Shown: piece by piece, positions 35,468-47,661 of the stretch
Layout of the letters: the number at the start of each line of letters is the position of its first letter
Numbering within the stretch: position 1 is the first letter of the stretch
Assembly (NCBI RefSeq): GCF_030272615.1
Contig: NC_081414.1
Span: 309,563,164 to 309,627,163, forward strand
From: Cryptomeria japonica
Lineage: Eukaryota; Streptophyta; Pinopsida; Cupressales; Cupressaceae
Direction of reading: 5' to 3'
DNA: 64,000 nt
Notes under the pieces: generated by a model
Seen by the model: only the letters and a program-made list of their open reading frames with translations
Databases searched by the model: none
What the model was told of the DNA's origin: nothing
Translations under genes and position numbers: made by a program

Positions 35468-38400
35468 ATGGTAAGTTGGAATTGTATAGGCTACCCATGG
35501 AGAAGAGGACCGGATTTGGGGCCCATAATAGAGGGGAAAGATATTTATTTTTTTATGGAAACACATGAGCGTGATGGATGCAGGGTTCCAAACATCGAAG
35601 GATACATTAAAATCTCTATTTGGAATGAAGAGACAAAAATAGGTAAAAGACATGGAAGGATAACAATCCTAATAAAAGAAATGTGGCAAGATATTATAAA
35701 ATTAGAGAAAGAGCACCCCAATAAATAGTTTATATGGCTTAAAATAATAGACTTTGAGGATACAATTTGGGTGGTGGGTTGCTATTTTGCCCCAAAAAGC
35801 TCAAAATTCTACAAGAAGAGAAATTTGGATAATGAAGACCCTTATGCTACATTAAAAAAGACATTTCAACTTATAGCATCGCAGGTGAAATTATCTTGAT
35901 TGGAGACTTCAACACTAGGACAACAAATAATCAATCTATTCAGCTCAACACTGATGTGGGAGAAGACAACAACCCCTCGTGGTTAGGGGAAAATAAGGAT
36001 CATCTTTGGAAACAAAATTCTCAGGATGAGAATGGGAGTGTTTCACAGTTTGGAGTAGAGTTGTTAGGCCTTTGCAGCTTATATATAATGGTTATATGTA
36101 ATAGCATGAAGAATTGCCCAAGATCTAATAGTATTATTTGCAAGACTTACAATAGGTAGAGTGTAGTAGACTATGTAAAATACTCTCAGAGCTTTATTTC
36201 TAGTTTGATGAACTTCAATATTTAGAGTTGTCCCATAGAGTTGAACTTTGATCATATGCCTCTTTTTATTAAGTTTGACATAAAAGACAAGGGTCTGCAT
36301 GTAGAGCAGAATCAACAATCTCACAAGAAGATTGTTAAACAAGGTAAAATCCTTATAAATAAAGAAAACCATGAGATATTCAAGGTTTCTCTAGAAAAGC
36401 ACCTATAGTCAGCAAAAAACAGTGTAGAGGGCAAGGGTAACAAGAGAGAAAAAATAATATGTTTGCAGTAGCATGCTGATCCCTTTAATTCATAAGGCTT
36501 TGTAGGTGTGTAAGCAATCTGAACCTTTGAAGAAATTTTCAAATACCTTTCTAGCTAATCCTTGGTATGATGAAGAGTGCAAGGTTTCTAAAAAATATCT
36601 TAAAGAGAAGGACTCAAACAGGGAAAACAAGAGAATATACAAATAATTGATTTTTTTTTTTTAAAGATATATAATTTCAAGGAGGAAGGAATTAATTGCT
36701 TTGGGGAAACACAATCCCAAACGATTTTGGAGGGAGCTACAACTTAAGAGAAAACAAATAGAAAATAATATCACAGATGCCCAATGGTTAGAATATACAA
36801 AACTCCTATATGAATGAACAAATGAGAAAAGCAACCCACCCACAATTAACACTTTAGCTAAGCTTTTCTTAGTAATAGACATTGAAAAAGGTATAAAGAA
36901 TTTGGAAACTAGTAAAGCACAAGATGTTGATGGTTTATAGGCAAAAAATTTTAAGTGGGGAGTGGATCTCCTAGCTCCAAATATCAAGAAGATCTTTAAT
37001 GGAGCTACTCAAAACATCTTTTCGATTAAATGGACAACTAGTGTCATTATTCCTCTTCACAAAAGTGGAGACATTAATAACCCCTCAAACTATCACACTA
37101 TTATGGTCAACCCTCTCTTTAAGAAGCTTTTTGGGAGCATTATAGAGCATAGAATTAGCAAATGAGTAGAAAAAGAGGGAAAAAGGGCAAGAAGCCAAAC
37201 TAGTTTTTGGCCTAAACACTCCACCATTAACCAATACATCACTTTAAGGTACTTCATTGAAAAATTTTGGGACAGTTAAGGGGGAGAGGCCTTTTGCTAC
37301 TTTGTTGATTTCAAAAAAGCTTTTGACACTGTCTCTAGGGATAAGATTTGGCATAGAATGGAAGAACTCGAGGTACTAGAGGAGTTTAGAGTTGCTATCC
37401 ACAAACTTTATGAGTAGGTTAAAGCCAAAATCAAAACTAAAGATTTTATGTTTGAATTCTTTGGCAGTGACATCAAGGTCAAATAGGAGTGTCCTCTATC
37501 TCCCACTTTGTTCGGTTTATATATTGATAAAATTGAAGAGTGGTTAAACAATACCAATGGAGAAGGTATCCAATTGGTGAAATATGTGGTAAAGTTGCTC
37601 CTAGGACCTATATGTTGATGACCTTATTCTTATTACAAAATCAACACAAGGTTTGAGAGATTATTTGAAGGCTCTTGAGCTCTATTGTCAGGAGGTTGGC
37701 ATGCAAGTGAATACTAGCAAAACAAAAGTCATGATTTTTTCCTTGAAAAGGAAGAAGTAGCAGGTTAATTTTATTTTCAAGAGCACCCCCTTGGAGGTAG
37801 TAGTGGAATACAATTACCTAGGAATTTATTTTCATAATAGGTTGAATTAGGAGACATGTAGATCAAAGAGGATCCAAGGGGGATGGAGAGCCTTATACCT
37901 TCTTCAAAATAGATGTAGGAAAGTTGAGTTGTGGGATTGGAAGACTAAGAAAACTCTTTTTGATTTGTTAGTAGTGCTAGTTATCCTTTATGAATGTGAA
38001 GTTTGGGGGAATGACATGTCAAACTACAAATGGCAACAAATAGAAAGGATTCAAAAGTATCTAATCACTAACAGTCTCAAAGTCAAATCAATGATACATT
38101 ATGAGATTCATTTAGTAGAAGTTGGTATGTTCCCAATTGAGGCCTCAACGGTAATTTGGTTGCTATGCTACTTAAAAAAGTTTGAAAATATGGATAAGCA
38201 TTTCTAGCCCAAAATGATTGTTGAAGAGGAGCTAAGACGTAGGAAAAATACATGAATGAAATAAAACAACAAGTGGATGAACAAGAGGAAATAAATCTGC
38301 ATGAATTTCCTAGCACTAAAGAAGAGATTAAAAAGTGGGTATTAGAAAAATTTAGGAATGCCACGTGGACAAAATAATTAGGCAGAAAAAAAGCATACTA

Positions 38401-38785
38401 TATTAAAGAATTTAACCATACTGGGGAACATGATGAAAAAGTGTACTTGAGATCTATGATCAACAAAAAGGCCAAAATTTTATTTGCTCAGTTGAGGACT
38501 AGATCTCATCATTTGAGATGTGAAACTGGCAGGTGGAAGGTTCCCAAAGAAGAGTGGGAAGAGATGATGTACATTTTCTATAGCAAGAGGGAGGTGGAAA
38601 TAGAATGGCATTTCATCAAGGAGTGTGCAACATATGAGGATATTCACAATCAGTTTAAGGAGGAGTTAAAGGTGGACAGTTTGAATGAACTTTTTGAAGA
38701 GACAAAGCTTCACAAAACAATGAGTTTCTTACTCAAGATTCATAACATAAGAAACAACATGGAAAAGAACTTGGAAATGGGCTAA
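35468..38785 (+). pseudogene. LINE ORF2: AP endonuclease and reverse transcriptase, broken
   Basis: ATG at 35468 gives MVSWNCIG and, 25 residues on, FMETHE, the Asn and Glu motifs of the endonuclease. IGDFNTRTTNNQ follows near 35.9 kb and FDHMPL (Asp-His motif) at 36250-36264. RT motifs are SVIIPLHKSGD.NNPSNY (37.05 kb), CYFVDFKKAFDTVSRDKIWH (about 37.3 kb), CPLSPTLFGLYIDKIEEWL (37.5 kb) and YVDDLILITKS with the catalytic pair at 37611-37622. The C-terminal part includes AQLRTRSHHLRCETGRW (38.5 kb). Endonuclease nicks target DNA and RT copies the LINE RNA there. Frameshifts near 35.88, 36.1, 37.6 and 37.9 kb and many stops make it dead, though the motif residues themselves survive. Confidence 0.85.
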
Positions 38786-38922
38786 TTTTGGTTCTTGGTC
38801 CCTTAGACCACTGGGTCTCATGGAAGTCATTAAATTCCTTCCTTCATTCATTCATAAGGTGCTTGATGCAAGTAAAAGGTTTCAAAACCCATTTCAAGGC
38901 TCGATAAGATTGCCAAAAAAAA

Positions 38923-39700
38923 GAAGATTATCACAACCTCGTGGATATTCGATAAGGTATAGATAACCATGACTATGACCATGTGTTTCAACTCACAAGT
39001 TGTTTCAAAACAAAATCAAAGGCCAATTAGCTTTTGAATACCTTTGAAACTTTTGACAAGTAGGTTTTTTAACAAGATTTAAAAAGAAGCCAAGTATTAT
39101 TTATATAAAGGAATTTTGCATCCACCAACATTCACATACTCCTAAACGTTGAGAACATTGAATTCCAACCAATATAAAGCAAAAGTGAAATGTTAAGAAA
39201 ATATTGCAAGGGGCAATTCTTGAGAGTTAATAAAAGTATGAAGGTGAAATTATAGGGTGGATCCGATGCGCAATGCAAAAAGGATCTAATGTCCCATATA
39301 ATGTAGAGGAGCTTTTTAAAGGTAAAGGTACATTGTTATTTTTCTCTCATGAATTGTAGTGGGAAAATTTTGGTCATTTAGACTAGTTTCATGAAAAAAA
39401 TTGCATTGCAAAACTATATGTTGAGAATTAATATTCCTTTGGATTTGTTTAGGTGTTTATTTTAGAATTTGGTTTGCCTTCTTCATGATCTTATCTTATA
39501 TAAAATGAAATACAAATACCTCAAATACAAGGATTTGTCCAATTTAGAGATAATGATGCTTAAAATTGGGGATACAAAACTAGAGCATATCAATCTCAAC
39601 TAATTATGAAGAAGAATGAATGTTGAGAGTATGTCCCCAATTATGTAAAAGCTACTAGATAGTGGTTTGTTGCAAATAGCTATATTTCTCATGGTGGAAT
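38923..39700. other. Anonymous sequence
   Basis: No gene supported between the LINE A run and the LTR-like sequence at 39701. Confidence 0.4.
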
Positions 39701-39990
39701 TATTGAACACATCATAAATACCAAGAGGGGGTTGAATCGGTATTTACTTACACTTAAACAATTCCATTTGAAAATTAACCATCAGAAAGGAAGAACTGAA
39801 AATAAAGAATGCACCGCAACATTCCACACAAGAACAATATTTTTACGTGGAAAACCTAATAAGGAAAAAAACACGGTGAGAGTAATCTCACATATGAGTA
39901 AATATTATAATTACTTGTTGCAAAGATTCACTATCTCGGGGCAAGATACATGATAGTTTGAATTACAATGAACTTGAATTTCTGTAAAGA
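39701..39990 (-). repeat. LTR-like sequence, left copy
   Basis: Starts tattgaacacatcataaata, contains a short G run and the motif ttttacgtggaaaacc...cacggtg at 39841-39878, which is the reverse complement of a motif in the copia LTRs. It is related to 53551-53660. The right end was not determined. Confidence 0.4.
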
Positions 39991-41078
39991 TGCATCTATC
40001 ATATGTGGATGTTGTAGTCTAATTTTCTCACTCTAACTCCCTTTAACTAACTAACCCCATCACAAACTAATTTTAATTCTATATATATCCTTTGCAACAT
40101 CCTAAAACTTCAACTAGGTTAGCTTGATCTTTAGATGAAACGTGTGATACTATATAGGTCAACACCAAACACATGCAAAATGAAATAGAATGAGTTGCAA
40201 ATCATATCAAAGTATGATCGAGCCCAAAAACATTACAACACGTCCTCCAAAGAAAATAGAATCGATCAGGATCAAAAGCAAGAGAAGGAAAAAGATATTG
40301 TCAACCTAATAGCAATAACTTCACAAAAACTATCAATCGTACACCTTTGTGCCCTTGAGGAGAGACCAAGAACACCATGTAGACCAATATACGAGCATCA
40401 TAGTCTATGCACAGTATCCCTACAACCTTATTTTGAAGTATCTAACCATTATGTGATGCCACAGAGAGAAACATATTCAACTGATGAAAACAAAGCATCC
40501 CTAATTGATTGTAACTCATTGACTATTTGGATATTGTACCGTGGTACATCATATCATCTAAAACTTGCATAGATGAAATATTATATCTCTCTAATCGTAT
40601 CCCCAAGTCTGAATAAGCATGTCTATCCATCTAAAGGAATATGAAGCAATTAGGTGAACATTTGAGGCACTCAGCTCTATTATAGTGCAATTCAGTGAAC
40701 GCTCATTTCTAACTCTTACTTCAGAAATGTTTATAACATGAAAATCTGAAAATAACCTCCTCGGTTATTGAAAAAAATTAACTCCAAAATTGCAAGACTA
40801 TATCTTGCAAATCAAAGGAATGCAAACCAAAACACAAAGACTTTGTCTTTAGGAAATACATTGTTTATGCCTTGGAACAATACACAAGTATGAATAGGGA
40901 TTCAATTGTCATTCATTTGACTCTTTGAAACACATAGTTCCCAATCTATTTGATTTCATTCCTAATTCAAAGTATGAACAATGTGTTACAAACTTAACTA
41001 TGTGCATACCATGCTCTTAGACTATCTTATTATCATCTTATGTCATGATTGCATTTGCTTGGTCTTTTAGGCTGTCTT
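39991..41078. other. Sequence between LTR-like start and solo LTR
   Basis: Probably the rest of the left LTR and interior of the old minus-strand element. A 125-codon plus-strand reading at 40195-40572 has no recognisable domain. Confidence 0.35.
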
Positions 41079-42464
41079 TGTTGGATATTGGTTGATATGT
41101 TGTCATTGATGTAAACATATGTGGAGATTTTTTATGAGGATATTGTTGGTAAATTTTGTTAACATATTCTTCTATGTATTCCAGTATTGCAGTTTGATGG
41201 AATGAGTTGGTTTAGCCCGTGTGTTGCAGATGAGTTGATGCGGATTAAAGGGTTTCTGGTACATTGTCTGTAGATGGTTCATTCCCATTTGTAGAGGTCT
41301 GCATGATGTTTTGATCGATTTTGGTGATCTGTTATTGAGGATGTTATGTAATTGTTCATGTTATTCAATATTCTGGTTTGTGCTCCATACTACTTTGGAA
41401 TTGCTATAGCTTTAATAGTGGATGTGTGGGATGTGTTCTAGATGTTGATGTGTGCCCTCAGTTCGTTTGGTTCATGATTTGGAAATCCACAAGCAAATCT
41501 TTCAGGTTGACAGTTAGTTGTGATGGTGTTCTTGAGCTCCAGTAGAAAGATGATGATGATTCTTGTGATTTGAGTTGTTGCGGTTATTGTGGTGCAATTC
41601 ACATTGCTTGTGAATGTCTCTAGATCATGTTTTATGTGTATTGGTGGTTTGCATTGATTATTGCTTGCGTTATTGGATATTTTCTTTGTTCAATGGTGTT
41701 CTTCATGTTATGTGACACTCTTGGTGGTTATAGCGTGTTGTGAAAGATCGAGGCACAATTGTTAGAGGTGTTGCGTATTTGCGGTATTGATTTGGGTCCA
41801 AATTATGTCTTAGCCAATATTGTTTTGGTCCACATCTATTGTTGTAGCATGTGAGGATATTATTTTGAAATCTGTATTAAGGGTTTAATCGACCTCTATT
41901 TCATAGGTTGAGGGTTTGTATAAATAAATATAATAATCATGTAAGATGTATGTATGTGTTGTATTTGCCAGTGTGTGGTCGAGTTGGAAGTGTGAAGAAG
42001 AGAATTATTGTAGAGCAGACTGTGTGCTTAACCAAAATTGTACTCAGGCATATGGAGATGTTATTTTCATAGTTCATGTAATATGGATTGTTGTCTGAAT
42101 GCTTTTGTAAGTTAGTGAGACTCCCAATAAGGCAGTGAGCCTTCCCTTAAGGTTCTAGCCTTTCCGGGTTTATTATTTTGAGCAGTGAGCTCTAGGTAGT
42201 GTGCCTCATTGCAAGTGCATTTCCCATTGTAATATTTCCATTTACTCCTAATAGGGTATTATCTCATTGTGGGTAGGTTCCCACTGTGGTTTTTCCCTTA
42301 ACCGAGTTTTTCATGTCCAAATCTTGGTGTTATGTGTGTTATTGATGTGGTGTTGTTTCATGCTTTAACTGTAAATTATCAGATATATTTTGTGGTTTAA
42401 GTTGCAGTAAGTTTTGTGCAAACTGATTCACCCCCCCTCTTAGTTTGTTGTATTATTTCCAACA
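41079..42464 (+). mobile_element. Solo LTR, plus strand, TSD GTCTT
   Basis: 1386 bp beginning TGTTGGATATTGG and ending ATTTCCAACA, with GTCTT at 41074-41078 and 42465-42469. It contains the same kind of C run (ccccccctcttag) and the ctgtggtttttccc motif as the copia LTRs, but differs too much to be the same family. No internal region is present. Confidence 0.92.
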
Positions 42465-42648
42465 GTCTTATGGTCATCAAGAATATTAATTCCATGTTTT
42501 CATTTATGTGAAACCATCTCTCTCAATCATGTTGGTCCTACATTATTCCTCAACCTCTTCAACTATATCAACACCTTATATCAAATGCTTCTTCTCCTTC
42601 TCCTCTTCCTCATCCTTCTACAACCATTGGTTTAATCTTCTCCCTTTT
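42465..42648. other. Interior of the old minus-strand element
   Basis: Joins to 51317 once the copia and one CTTTT are removed. On the minus strand it is Glu/Lys-rich, like parts of the 51.3-53.5 kb ORF. Confidence 0.4.
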
Positions 42649-43980
42649 TGTTGGCATATGATGAAGCGGTGACAATGCATGTTGTCATTGATGTCAATAG
42701 GTGAGCTGGTATGAAGATAGGAAGTGGTTATGGTCAACCGGGATGGAGTGGATCAGTGTTGGGGTTCACTAAGTGTGACTACCGGTTGGTAGTCCCTGTT
42801 CAACTCTAGGGTTTCCAGTTTGGCCTATGCGGTGAAATCGATGACATTCTGTGATGGGTTAGTTAAGAGATAAGGATGAGATCATGGTGCCATGTCAGCT
42901 ATTGGCTTGTGAGCATGAAGATCAAATGCATTTGAATGTCTATCTCAAGAATGCACGATGTTCTGAGCGGTGTATGAAGTGCGCGTGATGGGTTACTGAC
43001 TTCTAGATGCGGTGAATAATGGACGATGCAGAATGACTTAAGATCTATTTTAGATCGCTTCATTCTATGCAATGGATCTAACAGTCAGGATTGGACCACT
43101 TGTAATTGTAAACCTAAAATGTTCAGGGTTTAGGGTTTATGCTACCGACCTAATTGTTGTCTATAAGGTCAATGATGTTTGTTATTGTAGGTTGTTTGAA
43201 AAGGATGTGTTTGTGTCCACATGTTGAGATACTTGCCAAACTAGAGTGTGGAATTTGCAGAGTGTGATTATAGAGGAGAGGAGTTGAAAAGGATCTGCCT
43301 TAGCAAGTAGTGTTGTTATAAGATCAAAGCTTTACTTGTTGACTTCTAACAATTTCAACAGAAGGAAAATCCCTTGATCGGGTAGCTTTAATAGGCTTGT
43401 TGCAAATCCTCTAACTAGGTGACTCAAGTTCATTGAGCTCTTTAAATCCTCTAGCGAGGTAAACTTTAACAGGGTTTATAGCCATTCCTTAACCAGGTGA
43501 TCTCTAACAGGATCGGTTCCTATCAGAACCTTATTGTAAAGTCTTTCACCAGACTAGGCTCCTAACATAGTGGACTTTGAAAGAGTTCAAAACAAGATTG
43601 TGGGTATTCATCCCCACCGTGGTTTTTCCCATTTGGGTTTCCACATGAAAAAATTTGTGTGTTATGGGTTGTGAGTTTTTATGTGATGATTGAGTAGATG
43701 TTGATTAAGTTAGTTATGCATGCAGTGCTAAATGATTGTGGTATTGTTGATAAAACTCATGCTTGATTATATCAAGAAGTAGTCATCAAGATTTGAGATC
43801 TGTCAAATGTTGTCTGAAGTATCTGTGTTTAATTGGTATACCCATGGTTAAGTTCAGTGGTGAAGACAATCGATTAGCATTGTTTTAATATGATAAAGTA
43901 TTGAGAAAGTTTTTGTCTGTACTGATTCACCCCCCCTCTCAGTACCAATTAGGTTAATATTTGTTCATCATTATTCATCA
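42649..43980 (+). repeat. Copia 5' LTR
   Basis: 1332 bp, TG...CA. It contains two telomere-like words (agggtttagggttta near 43130), the ccaccgtggtttttcccatt motif at 43614-43633 and a 7-C run at 43930-43936 close to its end. Confidence 0.95.
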
Positions 43981-43982
43981 AT

Positions 43983-43993
43983 TGGTATCAGAG
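43983..43993 (+). promoter_or_regulatory. Copia primer binding site, initiator tRNA-Met
   Basis: tggtatcagag lies two bases after the LTR, identical to the standard plant copia primer site over 11 bases. Confidence 0.9.
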
Positions 43994-44051
43994 TGAATCC
44001 AGGTCCTCAGTGATATAAGCTTAACCGCTTGAGGCAAAATATTATGCTTTA

Positions 44052-45050
44052 ATGTTGAAGAGGGAAGGTCCTAAGTTCAATAGGGATAACGTCAAAATAT
44101 GGAAGGATAGAATGAAGATTTATATCAAGAGTTTGGGTGCTAAACATTGGATCTATGTTGAGAATGCCTATGTAATCCCCACTAGCACTCTAACCGATGA
44201 TCAGAAAAGAGAGATTCAAGAAAATGGGCAAGTCATGGAAGCCCTTATTAGTAGTCTGTCTGATATTGAGTTCATTGATATACAAGATAAGGACACTCCT
44301 AAGGATGTATGGGACACACTGGAAACCATTTATGGCGGTGATGAGCATGTCAAGCAGGCTAAGGAGGAAAGCCTTGGAGGAAATTTTGAAGACATGAGGA
44401 TGGTTGAAGGTGAGACCATTCAACAATATGGCATAAGGATCAAGACTGTGGTTGGAGATATCAAGAGCACTGGTGGAACAATTGATGATGCCACCATTGT
44501 AGTAAAGTTATGAGATCATTGTTACCGGTCTATGCAATCAGGATTGCCACTATTCAGGAGTTAAGGTCTATTGACAAGACAAAGGTATCTCTAGACTCTA
44601 TCATTGCAAAGTTGACTGCATATGAATTGAATGGCTATGATGGTAGTGTTCAGAAGATAGAGTCAACCTTTAGAGCGTCTATTTCCTCCACACCAACCAG
44701 AAAAGGAAAAGAAGTCGGCACAAGTTATGAATCCAGGCCAAACAGAGACATGGATGATGAAGATATTCTGATGGAGTTTGAAGCTCTTCTTGCCAAGAGA
44801 CTTCCAAAAGGCACCAGAAATGACAGAGGTAAGCTTCCTCTAAAATGCTTTTCCTACAATAAGATCGGACATATAGCTGTTAACTATCTTAACAATGACA
44901 ATAAGGATAAATCGGAAAGGTTTAGAAAGTATAAAGGCGGAGGTAGGAGAAATTGTCTTGTTGCAGTAGATGAAGGTGTTACCGATGAAGAATCTGAGGA
45001 TGAAGAGAATGAGGACATAGTGTTTGTAGTTGTAAAGGAAGAGGTGTCTA
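44052..45050 (+). pseudogene. Copia gag, frameshifted, zinc knuckle damaged
   Basis: ATG at 44052 starts the gag, with KFNRDNVKIWKDRMKIYIKS and TPKDVWDTLETIYGGDE, typical of copia UBN2/Retrotran-gag-type capsid. The frame breaks at about 44508: one extra base turns the reading into a TGA (44511-44513), and the protein continues in the overlapping frame from 44510 (MRSLLPVYAIRI...SIDKTKVSLDSIIAKL). The zinc knuckle reads CFSYNKIGHIAVNY at about 44848, where the second and last Cys of the C-x2-C-x4-H-x4-C pattern are both Tyr. Gag forms the particle and binds RNA; this copy has lost the RNA-binding ligand set. The end is approximate, because gag and protease share one frame. Confidence 0.88.
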
Positions 45051-45394
45051 ATCAGAAAGCCCTTGTCTCTCACATTGACAACTCTAATGAGTGGATCATT
45101 GATAGCGGGTGTTCTCACCACATGAATGGTGACCAGAGAAATTTTTTGTCTCTGGAAGAATATGATGGAGGTGTTGTCAGGTTTGGCAACGATGCACCTT
45201 GCATGGTGAAAGGAAAAGGATCCATCTCACTTAATGGAAAAAGCAATGCAAATGATGTCTACTGGATGGAAGGCCTTAAGCACAACCTTTTGAGTGTTGC
45301 TCAGCTAAATGACAAAGGACTCATTCTGGAGTTCAAAGGTGGAGTCTGCAGAATAATTGGAAAGAGTGGTGAACTTATTGCCACCGGTAAGTAG
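45051..45394 (+). pseudogene. Copia aspartic protease
   Basis: In frame with the second part of gag. The active site reads WIIDSGCSHHMNGD at about 45092, the standard copia Asp-Ser-Gly-Cys/Ala form and intact. The rest of the domain follows (VRFGNDAPCMVKGKGSISL, HNLLSVAQL). A TAG at 45392 ends the reading, but the same frame continues afterwards into integrase with further TAGs near 45413 and 45470. Confidence 0.88.
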
Positions 45395-46440
45395 ACCAGA
45401 GGAAACCTGTTTTAGCTGAATGCCAAGATTAGTCAGTGCCCGATGGAAAATTTTGATGACAGTTGGATATAGCATAGGAGACTTTGTCATGTGAATTTTG
45501 ATAATATTGTAAAGGCAAGTAAGATCAAGGCAGTAAGAGGATTGCCTTTGCTAAACAAACTGAAGAATGCTTTATGCAGAGAATGTCAACTTGGGAAGAT
45601 GTCTTCCTCAACATTCAAAGGTAAGTCTTTTTCAACAGAGAACCTACTTAATCTAGTGCACACCGATTTGTGTGGTCCAATGAAAACTAGAAGCATTCAG
45701 GGAGATTGGTACTTCATGATTCTTATTGATGACTTCTCAAGAATGATGTGGGTCATATTCTTGAAAGACAAGTCCGAGGCGTCTGGAAAGTTCAAAGCCT
45801 TCAGAGCATTGGTGGAAAAGGAGAGCGATAGAAGAATAAAATGCCCAAGAATTAATCAGGGAGGTGAATTCACTTCTGATGAATTCAACAAGTACTATGA
45901 AGAGAATGACATCAAGAGGCAGTTGTCTGCCCCAAGGACACCACAATAGAATGGCATAGCAGAAAGGAATAACAAGACTATAGTTGAAGCGACCATAACT
46001 ATGCTGATCCAAGGAAAGGTTGCTCACACTTTTTGGAGAGAAGCGGTGAGCACTGCAGTCTATACCATGAACCGGGTACTCATCAAGAAAGGTAAAGACA
46101 AAACCCCCTATGAGTACTGGAATGGGAGAACTCCTAATGTGAGTTATTTCAAAGTGTTTAGCAGTAAGTGCTATATCAGGAGAGGTGAGCATCTGAGTAA
46201 GTTTGATGCTAAATGTGATGAAGGAATATTTCTACGATATTCCACTAAAAGAAAAGCTCTCAAATGCTACAACAATAGGACTCATAAAATTGTTGAGAGT
46301 ACCAATGTCAGGGTTGATGAATCCCCTAAGGAGCCCGAGGAAACCTGGAGCAAGCAAGCGGAAGATGAACCAGGTGTAGCCTTCTGGGAACCAGTTAAGA
46401 AGGAAACAAGTTGCAAACACCAGAAAGACCTAAGTGTTCC
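45395..46440 (+). pseudogene. Copia integrase, second catalytic Asp changed to Asn
   Basis: The zinc region reads HRRLCHVNFDN ... CRECQLGK (45476-45600). The catalytic core has HTDLCGPMKT (first Asp, about 45661), then INQGGEFTSDEF where the family has Asp (reads Asn, about 45855), then NGIAERNN (Glu, about 45960). A TAG at 45947 interrupts one Gln/Trp position. The frame continues through TFWREAVSTAVYTMNRV and the GKW-like region (FKVFSSKCYIRRGEHLSKF, FLRYSTKRKALKCYN). An acidic linker (46320-46500) follows. The start of RT lies in the same frame, so the boundary at 46440 is approximate. Confidence 0.88.
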
Positions 46441-47661
46441 TATACTGGTAGAAGCTGCAACAGGTGAAGAAGAAGATGAAGTGGAAGAAGAAGAGAAAAA
46501 GCAAGTAGAACTAGGTAGGGTCATTCCTAGGTATGTGAAACTACACCATGATCTAAAGCAGATAATAGGAGATAAAGATGCATGGATACTCACAAGGAGA
46601 AAGGTGAAAGAAAACTCTTGCATGATTTCTGATTTTGAGCCTAAGACCACTAGAGAGGCACTTACCGATGAAGACTGGATAAAGGAAATGGAAGAGGAGC
46701 TGGACCAGATAGAAAAGAATGTAACATGGTCCTTGGTACCCAAACCAGAACACAAGAATGTAATAGGTACCAAATGGGTCTTCAGGAATAAGATGAATGA
46801 ACAAGGCACTGTGGTAAGGAGCAAGGCAAGACTTGTATGCAAGGGATATGCTCAGGAAGAGGGAGAAGACTATGGAGAAACCTTTGCCCCAATGGCTAGA
46901 AGGTGTTCGAATGCTACTTGCATTTGCAGCAATCAAGGGATTTAAGGTATACCAGATGGATATGAAGTCTGCATTCCTGAATGGAATCCTAGAAGAAGTG
47001 TATATTGAGCAACCAGATGGATTTGCTTTGTCAGAAGATAGTAACATGGTGTGTAGATTACACAAGGCCATGTATGGATTGAAACAAGCACCAAGGGCAT
47101 GGTATGAATGGTTACACTCTCATCTTGTGAAGATTGAATTTTAGAGAATGAGTGAGGACAACAACATCTACCTGAAATCTAAAGGCGATCAAATTCCGAT
47201 TTGTGAAGTATTTGTAGATGACAATCTGCAGAGGAGATGATGAAATGAGCCATGCATTTGCAGATGAAATGAAGAAAGAGTTTGAGACTCTCTGATTGGA
47301 GAGATAAAGTTCTTCATTGGTATACAGATTCAGTAGATGAAGGAGGGTATCTTCATTACCCAGTCCAAGTATATCAAAGAGGTATTGAAGACCTTTTGCA
47401 TGGAGGAGAGCAAACCGGTTGGAACACTGATGGTGACCGGTTGCAAACTGACAAAGGAGGATGATACAGTGTTGGTGGATGATAAGGAGTACTAGTCGAT
47501 GATCGGTAAGCTGCACTATGTGGTGCACAGTAGACCGGATATTGCTCATGCAGTGGGCATAGTAGCCCGTTTTCAGAAGAGTCCAAGAGAATCCCACTTG
47601 GTAGCGGTAAAGAGGACTCTTAGATACCTGAAAGGGACAGTTGATTATAGATTATGGTATC
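46441..47661 (+). pseudogene. Copia reverse transcriptase, broken
   Basis: Reads TWSLVPKPEHKNVIGTKWVF, then KARLVCKGYAQEEGEDYGE in the integrase frame. It shifts near 46.9 kb to MLLAFAAIKGFKVYQMDMKS and AFLNGILEEVYIEQPDGF (first Asp block), then MYGLKQAPRAWYEWLHSHL. A TAG lies at 47142. The catalytic pair is FVDD at 47211-47222 (family form YVDD). Two further breaks follow, then SMIGKLHYVVHSRPDIAHAV and RTLRYLKGTVDYRLWY. The reading stops exactly at the solo-LTR insertion (after 47661). Confidence 0.9.

Larger units (their letters stand above)
33575..38922 (+). mobile_element. Decayed near full-length LINE (non-LTR retrotransposon)
   Basis: Two ORFs in L1-like order, ORF1 (34014-35437) and ORF2 with an AP endonuclease followed by RT (35468-38785), preceded by a repeated leader and ending at an A run (38915-38922). 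Frames are broken many times. I could not find a target duplication, so both ends are approximate. The same family occurs on the opposite strand at 29.8-32.6 kb. Confidence 0.85.

Noticed and set aside
40195-40572. 125-codon plus-strand reading
   Set aside because: Lies in the LTR or interior of a minus-strand element and has no recognisable motif.
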